From: 40-80 sp964503665
GTDB taxonomy: Bacteria; Bacteroidota; Bacteroidia; Flavobacteriales_D; Crocinitomicaceae
Assembly (NCBI GenBank): GCA_964503665.1
Contig: CAZDAR010000019.1
Coordinates: forward strand, 1 to 42,482
Direction of reading: 5' to 3'
Length of the DNA: 42,482 nt
Positions 24,826 to 34,574 of this stretch are shown here, one piece after another. A program made the translations under genes and the position numbers. The notes below the pieces were generated by a model. That model worked only from the letters and a program-made list of their open reading frames with translations, ran no database searches and was not told the DNA's origin. The stretch's first letter is position 1. Every line of letters starts with the position of its first letter.

Positions 24826-25905
24826 TTATTTTAGACCTTCTATCACAGCTAAATACTTCTTGTAATTTGCAGTAACAGAGTAGTTGTCTAATATAGTTTT
24901 TCGACCTGCTTCGCCTATCTTTTTACGTAGTTGTTCATCTTCAAACAGGTCACTCAAGCGTTGCTTCCATTCTTCAGGAGAGTTTACTAGATAGCCATTT
25001 TCTTTGTTCTCTATAATTTTTTTGTTGACGCCAACAGGTGAAATAACGACAGGAATTCCTAAGGCCATGTATTGCAACGCTTTAAAACCACATTTCCCTT
25101 CTGACCATTTATCTTCCGTTAAAGGCATGACACCAATTTGTATGCTAGCTAAATCTTTAATTTCAGTTTCCTTATTCCATTTAACAAATCGTAATGATTT
25201 TAAATCAAACTTTGGGGCTTGATTTGAGATAACTTGGAAAATAAAGTCATACTTCTTTTCTAATTCTTGTAAAACAGGAATAATTTCGTCTAAATAACGC
25301 ATGGTAGTATGTGTCCCTGTCCAACCGATAACAATGGGTGAATGACTGTAATCAGTAATAAGATTATGATAGTTTTCTAAGTCTATTGTTGTTGGAATAA
25401 TGCTAACATTATCATTAAATTGTCGTGCATAATCGGCCAAAAAATTATTTCCAGCAGTAACAGTATGTGCCCACATGATACAGTACTTCACTTTCCAATA
25501 CATCTTTAATCCTTGTATCTTTGAATTAGCTAGGCTGAAATTAGGTAACCAAATAGCATCATCAAAATCATAGATATATTTCCGTCTCATAATTTTAGCA
25601 ACAATCCATTCAAAAATAGGTGGGCCAACATGAGCCATTTCACGATGAACAAATATAATATCCGATTTTTTTAACTTGAATAAAGTCATCCATCGTCTAA
25701 AAAAGCTTTTCCAAACCCCCATGATTTTTTGGAAGTAATGCCCTTCTTTGTATAGTAGATTCCATTCCTTTTTAGACAAAAAAGCTGCATATATTATCTC
25801 ATAATCATCTTTTTCAATTAAATCCAGATATTGTTCAAAACGAAAGCGCTGAGAAGGAGCCTCGTCTCTTGGATAGGGTGCGAAAATTAAAATTCTATTC
25901 TTCAT
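24826..25905 (-). CDS. GT-B fold (GT4-like) glycosyltransferase
   Basis: This 359-residue protein has an N-terminal acceptor domain with FAPYPRDEAPSQRFRFEQY and IYDFDDAIW, and a C-terminal donor domain with VIGWTGTHTTMRYL, GVMPLTEDKWSEGKCGFKALQYMALGIPVV and the E-x7-E region typical of GT4 enzymes. It uses an activated sugar to build an envelope glycan; specificity is unknown. It lies 63 bp downstream of the TMTC-like membrane protein on the same strand. Confidence 0.85.
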   Translation of the reverse strand: MKNRILIFAPYPRDEAPSQRFRFEQYLDLIEKDDYEIIYAAFLSKKEWNLLYKEGHYFQKIMGVWKSFFRRWMTLFKLKKSDIIFVHREMAHVGPPIFEWIVAKIMRRKYIYDFDDAIWLPNFSLANSKIQGLKMYWKVKYCIMWAHTVTAGNNFLADYARQFNDNVSIIPTTIDLENYHNLITDYSHSPIVIGWTGTHTTMRYLDEIIPVLQELEKKYDFIFQVISNQAPKFDLKSLRFVKWNKETEIKDLASIQIGVMPLTEDKWSEGKCGFKALQYMALGIPVVISPVGVNKKIIENKENGYLVNSPEEWKQRLSDLFEDEQLRKKIGEAGRKTILDNYSVTANYKKYLAVIEGLK

Positions 25906-25968
25906 TGGATAAGCGTAAAATTACCAATTATAAGAAGTTAACAGTGGAATATGTGAATTTTATTGCTC

Positions 25969-28554
25969 TCATTCTACACTTTTCAACTGCTTTACTTTAT
26001 CTAAGTTTAGTCTCAAATCATTATCTTTTGGAAACTTCTCTACCGCTTCTTGTAATACGATTTCAGCACTATCGATATCTTTTAACATAAAATACGAGTT
26101 GGCAAGATGACCGTATATTTTAGGATTTAAAGAATCTAAAATGATGAGTTGTTTGTTGATATTTAAATACTTGTCATTTTCTTTCCGTAAATAATACAAA
26201 TCTTGCAATTGGTAATAAGGAAATAGAAAATTTGGATTTCCTATTTCCACTGCCTTTTCAAATCCTGTGATTGCAAGAGCCGTATCACCCACAATCATCG
26301 CAGCTCTTCCCTTATCGAAAGCCGCGTTAAAGAAACCTGGCCATACTTCAATAGCTTTATCAAAATAGGTGATCGCCTTTCGTTGTAAGTCTATTCTCTC
26401 AGACATCGTTAATTCAGGATTTTCCATAGTATAGCTCATCATACTACTCGCTAATAAATTATTTGCTTGTGCCGAATTTTGTAGGTGTTTAATATCGTGC
26501 GTCATTAAAGTATATGTATTTTCCCAATCGTTATTTCTTGAAACAGTTCTGAAAGCTAATAGGCATAATATCACAATTATACTCCATTCTACCGCTTTTG
26601 GTTTTCTAATGTTAAAACTCTTACTTAACACTGCAACAATTCCTCCTACAAGTATACAAAAGCCCGCAGACGCACCGAAAGCCAAACGTTCTCCTACCAT
26701 TCCGGCTACTAATTCTACCCAGTTACTAAACAAGAGAATAGATCCAAAATACCAAAATACACCAAAACTTATAATGGGCTTTTTTCGAATAAACCATACA
26801 CCAATAAACAGGAGTACGCTGTGAATGATAATTGCCATCCACACCCAAGGATTGCTTAAATTTTCTGTTTTTGTTTTTGCATAGCCATAATAAAAAGATA
26901 ATTCATTTGGAAACACCATTAAGCGGAAATATTCTCCCAATGTTGAAAAACCTGTTGCAATTGTTTCTGATTTAGTATGTGGAAGAACCAAAGTGTTTTC
27001 GATAGGTTGTAACGAACGCCCTTCTTTTAAAAAGTTAGTATTTTCAAAAGCTTCTGTCTTTGCCATCACTTGATCGATGATGTTTTCAGATTGAGTGGGT
27101 TTTAACGCATGAATACTTTCTTGTAAATGATATTCATCTGAGTTGTCTATGGCTATTAGAACTGTTATTCCTGCAATGATTATGAACGATTTAGATATAG
27201 AAGGTAAATATTTTGAAACAATAATTCCTATACTAGGTAGCATGAAAAATAAGACAGCAAAAGTTCCAAAATCCAAATAATATACAACGAATACTTCAAT
27301 TATTAGAATGAATAAAGTGATTAATGGGTATTTTTTTGAAATCCATGCTATAAACGGAAAAGCAATTAATAGTAATATACTTACCAGAGGATGATCTAAA
27401 AGTTGTAAAGCTATTCCACATAAAAAACAGATAATTGAAAAATATAATTTTTTTCTGTCATTGAAATTTTCAAAAATTTGATAACTAGTAAAAAGTAAAA
27501 TGGATAAAGCAATAACCTTATTATATTCTAGTGTAAAATAAAATCCAAAAAGCGCTAACGGTACTACATATAGCAAGAATGTAGGATTTTTTGAATAACA
27601 ATACGCGAAATAGAGGAGTGCTAGAATAAGAGTGATGGGATTCGTAGTGAAATAAGCGAATACAAGTAATAAAAGTGTGATGAAACTAACGGTATGATAA
27701 GAAGAAAAGAAATCGCTATTTAATTTTATCTTCCTGACAAAAAAGAGATAAACAAAACCTAAAAAAGTAGCTGACGCAGCAAGTAAAGGAATGATTTTAC
27801 TCATTTCCATATCAGCGGCAATAAGGATAGAAGGGAAAGATAACGTGACTAAGAAAATTACCAATCGTTTAAAATTTATTTCACGTAGTAAAACCCATCC
27901 AGCAGTAAGAATAAATAACATAGGAAAGGCACTTTTCTTAGAAAGCATCGCTACGGTAAAAAATAGCAATGCCCAGAAAAGAGATAGCCATTTCTTTTTA
28001 TCGAAGAAAGCAATCATCCTTATACCAGCTGCAATAGAAAATAGAAAGGCTAATAATTCATCTCTGTTTTTTAAACTGGCGACCACTTCGGTATGGATTG
28101 GATGAACTGCAAATAGTAGAGTAGCAACAACAATCCATGTGCTTAATTCATTTGTGTTTAATCGAAATAAAAACTTGAAAAGCAAAAGGCAACTAAAAGC
28201 ATAAAGTAATGTGTTAATTAAGTGTCCTACTTTTGGGTTTTCGCCAAAAAAAGTATGCTCAATGGCAAAAGAAACATGAACAATTGGTCGATAACCGTAA
28301 GCGTATCCCATGTCATCTTGATAATAAGGCGAGGTGAATATTTCTCCAATAGCTTCTAATCCTTGTGATGTTAACGGGTGATTTTGAGTCACCAATGTGT
28401 CATCCATGTTGTAGCCATTTTGAAAGGTGTTTGCATACAGAAGAAAAGCAAGTGAGAATAGAATCCATTTAAAGTGTTTTATCCATTTTTCGGTCTCATT
28501 TATTTCTAAAACGACTGCTCTTGTTTGTTTTTTAGTATGCTTTGGTTGTTTCAT
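25969..28554 (-). CDS. Large polytopic membrane protein with C-terminal TPRs (TMTC/GT-C-like)
   Basis: This 861-residue protein (from ATG 28554) starts with about 40 cytoplasmic residues, then many membrane helices. An early luminal loop NGYNMDDTLVTQNHPL has the acidic DD pair expected of GT-C glycosyltransferases that use polyprenyl-phosphate sugars; FRPI-like GYRPIVHVSFAIEHTFFG follows. The end (from about 720) contains TPRs: ALAITGFEKAVEIGNPNF, PKIYGHLANSYFMLKDIDSAE. The layout resembles TMTC-type O-mannosyltransferase-like proteins. A TTG at 28608 in frame would add 18 residues and is less likely. It could glycosylate exported proteins; not proven. Confidence 0.7.
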   Translation of the reverse strand: MKQPKHTKKQTRAVVLEINETEKWIKHFKWILFSLAFLLYANTFQNGYNMDDTLVTQNHPLTSQGLEAIGEIFTSPYYQDDMGYAYGYRPIVHVSFAIEHTFFGENPKVGHLINTLLYAFSCLLLFKFLFRLNTNELSTWIVVATLLFAVHPIHTEVVASLKNRDELLAFLFSIAAGIRMIAFFDKKKWLSLFWALLFFTVAMLSKKSAFPMLFILTAGWVLLREINFKRLVIFLVTLSFPSILIAADMEMSKIIPLLAASATFLGFVYLFFVRKIKLNSDFFSSYHTVSFITLLLLVFAYFTTNPITLILALLYFAYCYSKNPTFLLYVVPLALFGFYFTLEYNKVIALSILLFTSYQIFENFNDRKKLYFSIICFLCGIALQLLDHPLVSILLLIAFPFIAWISKKYPLITLFILIIEVFVVYYLDFGTFAVLFFMLPSIGIIVSKYLPSISKSFIIIAGITVLIAIDNSDEYHLQESIHALKPTQSENIIDQVMAKTEAFENTNFLKEGRSLQPIENTLVLPHTKSETIATGFSTLGEYFRLMVFPNELSFYYGYAKTKTENLSNPWVWMAIIIHSVLLFIGVWFIRKKPIISFGVFWYFGSILLFSNWVELVAGMVGERLAFGASAGFCILVGGIVAVLSKSFNIRKPKAVEWSIIVILCLLAFRTVSRNNDWENTYTLMTHDIKHLQNSAQANNLLASSMMSYTMENPELTMSERIDLQRKAITYFDKAIEVWPGFFNAAFDKGRAAMIVGDTALAITGFEKAVEIGNPNFLFPYYQLQDLYYLRKENDKYLNINKQLIILDSLNPKIYGHLANSYFMLKDIDSAEIVLQEAVEKFPKDNDLRLNLDKVKQLKSVE

Positions 28555-28793
28555 AACGTATTTTTGTAGTTTTCGCCTTTCACTATAATTCAATACTGCG
28601 TTACACAATTTTCAAACGAAGATAACAGAATTAGTTATTGAATTAAGTGTTTTTAAAATCATTTTCGTTTTAGGACTTGAATTTTTATGAACAAGGGGCT
28701 CACTTCAAAATACTTTTCTTACTTTTATCACAAATACATACTGAGGTACTTATACTCTCTTTTTGATTTTTTAATAGATTCTTCTCTCACATA

Positions 28794-29393
28794 ATGGATA
28801 AAGTACAATTAGAAATTATAGGATTGTCATATAGTCAAACACAATCTGGCGCATACGTTCTGTTACTTTCTGAAAAGGATGGAACTAGAAAATTACCGAT
28901 TATCATTGGTTCTTATGAGGCTCAAGCTATTGCTATTGAATTAGAAAAAATGGTTCCCAATCGCCCTTTAACACATGATTTATTTAAAACGATTGCAACA
29001 TCATTCGACATTAATTTAACGGAAGTATTTATAAACGAGCTAAATGAAGGTATTTTCCATGCGAAATTAGTATTTCAACAAGAAGGACGTATCTTTATGA
29101 TTGATGCTCGTACATCTGATGCTATCGCGATTGCTGTTCGTTTTAAGTGCCCAATCTTTACGCTAGAAAAGATTATGGATAGTGCTGGAATTTTAATGGA
29201 AGATGCAGAAGAGACGGGATCAGATATTACAAAAATTCCTGAGGTAGAGACTTCAAAAAGTAGTGATTCAGATCATTCTGATATGAGTTTAGAGCAATTA
29301 CAAGAATTATTAGATAAGTCTTTGGAGAACGAGGAGTATGAAACGGCTTCCAAAATTAGAGATGAAATTAATAGAAGAAACGCTCAACAATAG
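28794..29393 (+). CDS. Bifunctional nuclease family protein (DUF151) with UVR motif
   Basis: This 199-residue protein has a DUF151 bifunctional nuclease domain in residues 1-130 (LPIIIGSYEAQAIAIELE, RPLTHDLFKTIATSF, IDARTSDAIAIAVRFKCPIF) and a UvrB/UvrC-interaction (UVR) helix pair near the end (LEQLQELLDKSLENEEYETASKIRDEINRR). The family is described as having RNase and DNase activity; the UVR motif hints at contact with repair or chaperone partners. It is 5 bp before the nucleoside transporter gene, so nucleic-acid breakdown and nucleoside uptake may be co-expressed. Confidence 0.85.
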   Translation: MDKVQLEIIGLSYSQTQSGAYVLLLSEKDGTRKLPIIIGSYEAQAIAIELEKMVPNRPLTHDLFKTIATSFDINLTEVFINELNEGIFHAKLVFQQEGRIFMIDARTSDAIAIAVRFKCPIFTLEKIMDSAGILMEDAEETGSDITKIPEVETSKSSDSDHSDMSLEQLQELLDKSLENEEYETASKIRDEINRRNAQQ

Positions 29394-29398
29394 TCTCT

Positions 29399-30775
29399 AT
29401 GAACCTAAAGCTTCGACTAACGATACTCAACTTTCTTCAATTTTATGCTTGGGGAGCTTGGTTGATAACCATTGCTAATTATTGGTTTGGCACTAAAGGA
29501 TGGGATGCTACTTATTTCGGAGTGATTTTTTCAACGATGGGAATCGCATCGCTTTTCATGCCTACATTGGCGGGTATTATTGCAGATAAATGGGTGAATG
29601 CGGAACGTCTAAATGGAGTATTTCACGTCGCATACGGATTGGCGTTATTTTATCTTTCCACCGTTAATGATCCACAAATGTTCTTCTGGGTGATGCTATT
29701 AGCCATGGTATTTTACATGCCGACAATAGCGTTAAATAATTCAGTCTCGTATACGGTACTCAAAAATAATCATTTCGATATTATTAAAGATTTTCCGCCG
29801 ATACGTGTATGGGGAACAATCGGATTTATTGTTGCCATGTGGGTGACGAACTTGATTGGAGCCAAAGCTTCGGTTGGACAATTTTACAATGGTGCTATTG
29901 CTGCGATATTCTTGGGTATTTATAGTTTTTTAATACCGAAATGTCCACCATCAAAAAGTATAAGAGAAAACACTTCTTTAGTTCACCTTTTTGGTTTGGA
30001 TGCCTTCAAATTATTTAAAGATAAAAAGATGGCCTTGTTTTTTCTTTTCTCTATGTTTTTGGGTGGAGCACTGCAATTAACAAATGCTTTTGGAGATGTG
30101 TTTCTGAGTGAATTTGAGAATTTCCCGAAATATGCAACTTCATTTGTGGTGAAGTATTCGACTATTATCATGTCAATATCACAAATTTCTGAGACCGTAT
30201 TTATTTTAGCCATACCATTCTTCTTGAAAAAATTTGGTATTAAAAAAGTAATGCTCATTTCATTGGTGGCTTGGGTGCTACGTTTTGCCTTTTTTGGACT
30301 GGGAGATCCAGGAAATGGATTAATTCTGATTGTGATGTCGTGTGTTGTTTACGGAATGGCGTTCGATTTTTTCAATGTCAGTGGTTCTCTTTTTGTCGAC
30401 ACAACAGTTGAAAGGAAATATCGTTCTAGCGCTCAGGGTATTTTTATGATGATGACAAATGGTTTTGGCGCTATCTTAGGTAGTCTATTGTCAGGTTGGC
30501 TGATTGACCGATTCTTTTTATTGAAGTTTGAAACAGCAAAAGGATTAGCAAACTATTTGGAGACCACAATTGATAATGTATATTTTCTTAAAATGTTAGA
30601 AAAGAAGGGAGTTGAAATAATGGAAAATTTACATCTTTCAGAAGTTGTAACTATGAGAGATTGGCCGGGAATTTGGTTGAGTTTTGCTGCGTATGCATTA
30701 GTGGTGACTGTTTTGTTTGCTATCTTCTTCAAGCATAAACACGAACCAGAAAGACTACCAACAATTAATCACTAA
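29399..30775 (+). CDS. NupG-like nucleoside:H+ symporter (MFS)
   Basis: This 458-residue protein with about 12 membrane helices matches the NupG/XapB family: LNFLQFYAWGAWLITIANYWF at the N-terminus, IGIASLFMPTLAGIIADKW, and VYGMAFDFFNVSGSLFVDTTV in the C-terminal half. It imports nucleosides with protons across the inner membrane. A hydrophilic insert of about 60 residues before the last helix (FETAKGLANYLETT... to MRDWPG) is a usual place for variation. The stop TAA shares bases with the TAG of the convergent gene (30772-30775). Confidence 0.85.
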   Translation: MNLKLRLTILNFLQFYAWGAWLITIANYWFGTKGWDATYFGVIFSTMGIASLFMPTLAGIIADKWVNAERLNGVFHVAYGLALFYLSTVNDPQMFFWVMLLAMVFYMPTIALNNSVSYTVLKNNHFDIIKDFPPIRVWGTIGFIVAMWVTNLIGAKASVGQFYNGAIAAIFLGIYSFLIPKCPPSKSIRENTSLVHLFGLDAFKLFKDKKMALFFLFSMFLGGALQLTNAFGDVFLSEFENFPKYATSFVVKYSTIIMSISQISETVFILAIPFFLKKFGIKKVMLISLVAWVLRFAFFGLGDPGNGLILIVMSCVVYGMAFDFFNVSGSLFVDTTVERKYRSSAQGIFMMMTNGFGAILGSLLSGWLIDRFFLLKFETAKGLANYLETTIDNVYFLKMLEKKGVEIMENLHLSEVVTMRDWPGIWLSFAAYALVVTVLFAIFFKHKHEPERLPTINH

Positions 30776-31182
30776 TCACACGATTCTTTCTTCTTTAACT
30801 TGTTGAGTAATGTAGATGATTGTTGTGATTTACCAATTAAAACAGCATATTTTTTTTGCTTATTTAGCACCACAGTAAAAGGTCCAAAATCGGTTGATTT
30901 TAATACTAAACGGATTTCTCTTTTATTTATTTCTTTAGTTTCCAGTGAACCACTAATAGTATGATTTCCTACTCTCAATTCATATGTGTTTCCTTTTAGG
31001 TAAAGGCATACTTCGAGTGCTTCAACATCAATGAAATCTTCTTTTTCTTTTATATCTAAAATATTTTGGTACAATACAAAATCCTTGGTTTCACCTTGAT
31101 ACCATCCTATCTGCTTTCCTTTTAGTTGTGAAAAAGAGATTTCCGTTACTAATAATAATATACCTATATATATGAATTTCAT
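30772..31182 (-). CDS. Hypothetical secreted protein
   Basis: This 136-residue protein has a signal peptide (KFIYIGILLLVTEISFSQ) and a beta-rich mature part with no motif I recognise. The mature part contains one internal Cys and a C-terminal Cys. Alternatively it is periplasmic. It is monocistronic, overlaps the transporter gene end by 4 bp and is divergent from the histidine kinase gene. Confidence 0.6.
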   Translation of the reverse strand: MKFIYIGILLLVTEISFSQLKGKQIGWYQGETKDFVLYQNILDIKEKEDFIDVEALEVCLYLKGNTYELRVGNHTISGSLETKEINKREIRLVLKSTDFGPFTVVLNKQKKYAVLIGKSQQSSTLLNKLKKKESCD

Positions 31183-31315
31183 TGCTACATTTTCTCTACG
31201 AAGAAAAGAATTTTTAGCTAGAAATACTATTAATATTCGGATAACTTGCAGAATATTACGCCACCGCTTTAATCTTTAATTACAATCTCTAAACTTTTTG
31301 TATTTTTAACATCGC

Positions 31316-33472
31316 ATGTTAATCAAAAAGTTTCTTTTTACTCTAACGATTGCTTTTGCAATTTCATATTCCTTTAGTCAAGCGAAGGAGAAGAATTCAT
31401 TTTGGACTAACTATTCCTACTATCAAGAAAAACTATTTACTGATGTTGCAAATACTAAGGCTATTGTAGAACAGAAGTATGCGACAACATCAGCGGATAA
31501 CGATAGTGCTATGTTGTTGTATCAATTACTACTGTTTGATATTTATGAGATGCATAATGACATCAATTCAATGAAGGAAATTGGACTTCAACTAAAGTCA
31601 CAAGAAATTCTTTTTGATGATGTTGCGATTAAATCACTCATTTATATTCGTTATTTGAAGACGATGCTTTATCTCCGTGATGAATTTGGATTTGAAGCTG
31701 GATTGTATTCGAAAATTAATCAATTAAAAAGCAAAAGAGATTATTCATCTTTAGCATCTATTTATTGCTTGATTGCAAGTCATAAAAGTAATTTGAATCA
31801 GCGCGACTCATCTGTTTATTATATGAATTTAGCTTTATCAAATGCGCGTAAACAAACGGATAAAAATAAATTAATAGATGTAGTTATTAATCAAGCTTAC
31901 ATTTATGGAAGAATAAAGAATGATGAAGTAAGTTTATCAAAGGCATATTTGGCCTTGCAAATGGCAATGGAGAATAACTATGAATATGGAAAATTCAAAG
32001 TTGATTTAATTCTTTTGACGGTGAATTCAAAACACATGAACTTTGCAGAGATGAAATTGAATATTTTCCAGGCTAAAAAAGCTGCTCAAAAAATTAATTT
32101 TCAGAGAGGTGTTAACTATATTACACTCTTTGAGTTAAAATCGAAGTCTAGATTTAATAATGAAGATAAAATTAGATTACAGCAACTCAAAGATGAAATT
32201 AATAATGATTCTGATCTATTAGCTATTATATCAGAAATTGATGGAAAAATCGCATTATCAGAAAATGCATATGCAACAGCATTACAGAAATTTAATAATG
32301 CGATTGTTGAGTATGAAAAGATTGGAAATATCTATGGTATTCAGAATGTCTACCAACAGTTAGCCGACGTGCTCATGAATCAAAAAAAGTATGATAAAGC
32401 CTTGACATATTTAGATAAGTCTAGAGGTTTACTAATTTCTTTAAATGAATACACTGAAAGCACCTATTTATTACGAAAGATGGCGAATATTTATGAATTA
32501 CAAGGTAATAAAATCAAGGCGTATGATGTTTTAAATCAATATGTTAGTCTTAAGGACAGCCTTCAGGTAGCTAATATTCAATCTAACTTATTATTAATTC
32601 AGCAAAAAGGGAAATCAGATGAAAGAGAACGCTTAATTACCCTGCAGTCAGATTCTATTAAAACACAGTTAAAACAAAAAGAATATACGACTACCATGTT
32701 GGAAAATGTTAAACTGAGGAATAATTTAAAGACCTATATTATTATCGGATTTTTAGGATTGATGTTGTCAGGCGGAATTATTGTCTTTTTCAAATGGAAT
32801 CAAAATCTCATTCAACAAAGTCAACGAGAAGCAGAGATGAATCAAACTTTATTACGAACACAGATGAATCCGCACTTTGTTTTTAATGCCATGTCGGTCA
32901 TTCAAAGTTACATTTACGATAACGATACCAAAAATTCTACTAAGTTTTTAGTCAACTTTTCAAAATTAATGCGTCTTATACTTGAGAACTCTTCGAAAGA
33001 ATTTATTCCAATGGAAATTGAGCATGAAATTTTGGATAAATATTTAAGTGTTCAAAAGCTGCGTTTCGAAGATCGCTTTAATTTTAATATCTTTACAGAT
33101 GAAAATATGTTAATAGAGGAGGTGATGATTCCGCCAATGATTACTCAGCCGTTTATTGAAAATGCGATTGAACATGGTCAATTACATTTGAGGGATGATG
33201 GGTTCATCAATATTACCTTTAATCGACTGTCAGATAAATTGTTAGAAATTAAAGTAATAGACAATGGAATTGGTCGTAAGAAAGCTTCAGAATTGTCCAA
33301 GAAAACGGATGAACATAAAAGTATGGCGATTGGTATTACGAAAGATAGAATTGATAGTCTGAACAAGAAATATAAAACAGATGGGAAACTGATTTTTGAA
33401 GATTTCGACAAAGAAAATAAATCAGGAACCGTAGTGACAATTACATTACCATTTTTAAAAAATTTAGTATAA
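31316..33472 (+). CDS. LytS-like sensor histidine kinase with TPR sensor
   Basis: This 718-residue protein has a signal peptide (KKFLFTLTIAFAISYSFSQ), a periplasmic region of about 450 residues built from TPR-like helical pairs (for example YATALQKFNNAIVEYEKIGN, YGIQNVYQQLADVLMNQKKYDKALTYLDKS), one membrane helix (YIIIGFLGLMLSGGIIVFF), then a His_kinase (PF06580) domain with phospho-acceptor His520 in QMNPHFVFNAMS and an ATPase domain with FIENAIEHG and DNGIGRKKA. It pairs with the LytTR response regulator 11 bp downstream. The signal is unknown; TPRs suggest a protein partner. Confidence 0.93.
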   Translation: MLIKKFLFTLTIAFAISYSFSQAKEKNSFWTNYSYYQEKLFTDVANTKAIVEQKYATTSADNDSAMLLYQLLLFDIYEMHNDINSMKEIGLQLKSQEILFDDVAIKSLIYIRYLKTMLYLRDEFGFEAGLYSKINQLKSKRDYSSLASIYCLIASHKSNLNQRDSSVYYMNLALSNARKQTDKNKLIDVVINQAYIYGRIKNDEVSLSKAYLALQMAMENNYEYGKFKVDLILLTVNSKHMNFAEMKLNIFQAKKAAQKINFQRGVNYITLFELKSKSRFNNEDKIRLQQLKDEINNDSDLLAIISEIDGKIALSENAYATALQKFNNAIVEYEKIGNIYGIQNVYQQLADVLMNQKKYDKALTYLDKSRGLLISLNEYTESTYLLRKMANIYELQGNKIKAYDVLNQYVSLKDSLQVANIQSNLLLIQQKGKSDERERLITLQSDSIKTQLKQKEYTTTMLENVKLRNNLKTYIIIGFLGLMLSGGIIVFFKWNQNLIQQSQREAEMNQTLLRTQMNPHFVFNAMSVIQSYIYDNDTKNSTKFLVNFSKLMRLILENSSKEFIPMEIEHEILDKYLSVQKLRFEDRFNFNIFTDENMLIEEVMIPPMITQPFIENAIEHGQLHLRDDGFINITFNRLSDKLLEIKVIDNGIGRKKASELSKKTDEHKSMAIGITKDRIDSLNKKYKTDGKLIFEDFDKENKSGTVVTITLPFLKNLV

Positions 33473-33483
33473 CACACAACTTT

Positions 33484-34224
33484 ATGAAAGTTTTAATAAT
33501 AGACGACGAAAAGAGAACGCGTGACATGATCGCCAAAATGATTGATTCTTTTGGATTAGACGTTGAATGTTTTCCAATTGGTGAAAATGTACAATCGGGT
33601 ATTCAAGCAATCCACGAAATTCAACCGGATTTAGTGATGTTAGATATTCAAATGCCTGACGGAACTGGATTTGATCTTTTAAATTCTTTAGAAGAACGCA
33701 ACTTTGAAGTTATTTTCGTCACTGCCTTTGAAGAATACGCCTTAAAAGCGATTAAATTCAGCGCGCTGGATTATGTGTTAAAACCGATAGATAGTGATGA
33801 ATTACGCCGGTCACTAACTAAAGCAATTGAAACTATCGACAAACGAGTGGATTCTAAACAACTAGAAACGTTAAATCATAATATTCAGAGTTCAACGCGT
33901 AAAAAATTAGTATTAAAAACGCATGAAAGTGTTCATATTGTTGATTTAGATAATATTATTCGTTGCGAAGCAGATAGAAACTATACTTCGTTCTTCTTAA
34001 ATGATGGTAAGAAAATCCTAGTATCAAAGACATTAAAGGAATACGAAACGCTCTTATCAGGTAGCCAATTTTACCGTGTGCAACAATCACATTTGGTTAA
34101 TTTGAACTATGTGAATCGTTTTGATAAGAAAAATGGTGGTAGTGTCGTGATGAAAGATGGTTCGGAAGTGCCTTTAAGTCCGGCAAAAAAAGATATGTTT
34201 TTCAAAGTATTGGAAAGTATCTAA
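33484..34224 (+). CDS. LytTR-family response regulator
   Basis: This 246-residue protein has a receiver domain (D8, D9, phospho-Asp54 in VMLDIQMPDGTG, Lys in YVLKPID) and a C-terminal LytTR DNA-binding domain (IIRCEADRNYTSFFLNDG, LVSKTLKEYE, FYRVQQSHLVNLNYV, VPLSPAKKD). It is the partner of the preceding kinase. Targets are unknown; LytTR proteins bind direct repeats ahead of their target promoters. Confidence 0.95.
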   Translation: MKVLIIDDEKRTRDMIAKMIDSFGLDVECFPIGENVQSGIQAIHEIQPDLVMLDIQMPDGTGFDLLNSLEERNFEVIFVTAFEEYALKAIKFSALDYVLKPIDSDELRRSLTKAIETIDKRVDSKQLETLNHNIQSSTRKKLVLKTHESVHIVDLDNIIRCEADRNYTSFFLNDGKKILVSKTLKEYETLLSGSQFYRVQQSHLVNLNYVNRFDKKNGGSVVMKDGSEVPLSPAKKDMFFKVLESI

Positions 34225-34250
34225 TCGAATTTTATAAATATTAGTGAGCG

Positions 34251-34574
34251 ATGTTTTTATATAATGTTACGGTAAGTTTAGATCCTCAAGTTGAGCAAGA
34301 GTGGCTGCAATATATGAAGGAAAAACACATTCAAGACGTGTTGGCAACGAATTGTTTTATAGAATGCAAATTATCACGAGTCCATGGTGAAGAGGAACAA
34401 GGTGTTACTTATTCTGTGATGTATTTATTGCCTTCAGAACAAAAATTCCAAGAATATCAATCGAATTTTGCGAGAGAATTACAAAAAGATCACGTTGCTC
34501 GTTTCAATGGTAAATTTGCCGCTTTTAGAACAACATTAACCGTTTTAGACCACTTTACTCACGATGCAGGTTAA
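34251..34574 (+). CDS. DUF4286 family protein
   Basis: This 107-residue protein matches the Bacteroidota DUF4286 family: YNVTVSLDPQVEQEWLQYMKEKHIQDVLATNCF and FNGKFAAFRTTLTVLDHF at the ends of an alpha/beta (ferredoxin-like) domain. The function is unknown. The end overlaps rsmA by 11 bp, a linkage that suggests a role tied to ribosome maturation. Confidence 0.75.
   Translation: MFLYNVTVSLDPQVEQEWLQYMKEKHIQDVLATNCFIECKLSRVHGEEEQGVTYSVMYLLPSEQKFQEYQSNFARELQKDHVARFNGKFAAFRTTLTVLDHFTHDAG

Noticed and set aside
27791..28105. 104-codon + strand frame within the large membrane protein gene
   Set aside because: It is opposite membrane helices of the TMTC-like protein; composition reflects the complement of hydrophobic codons.
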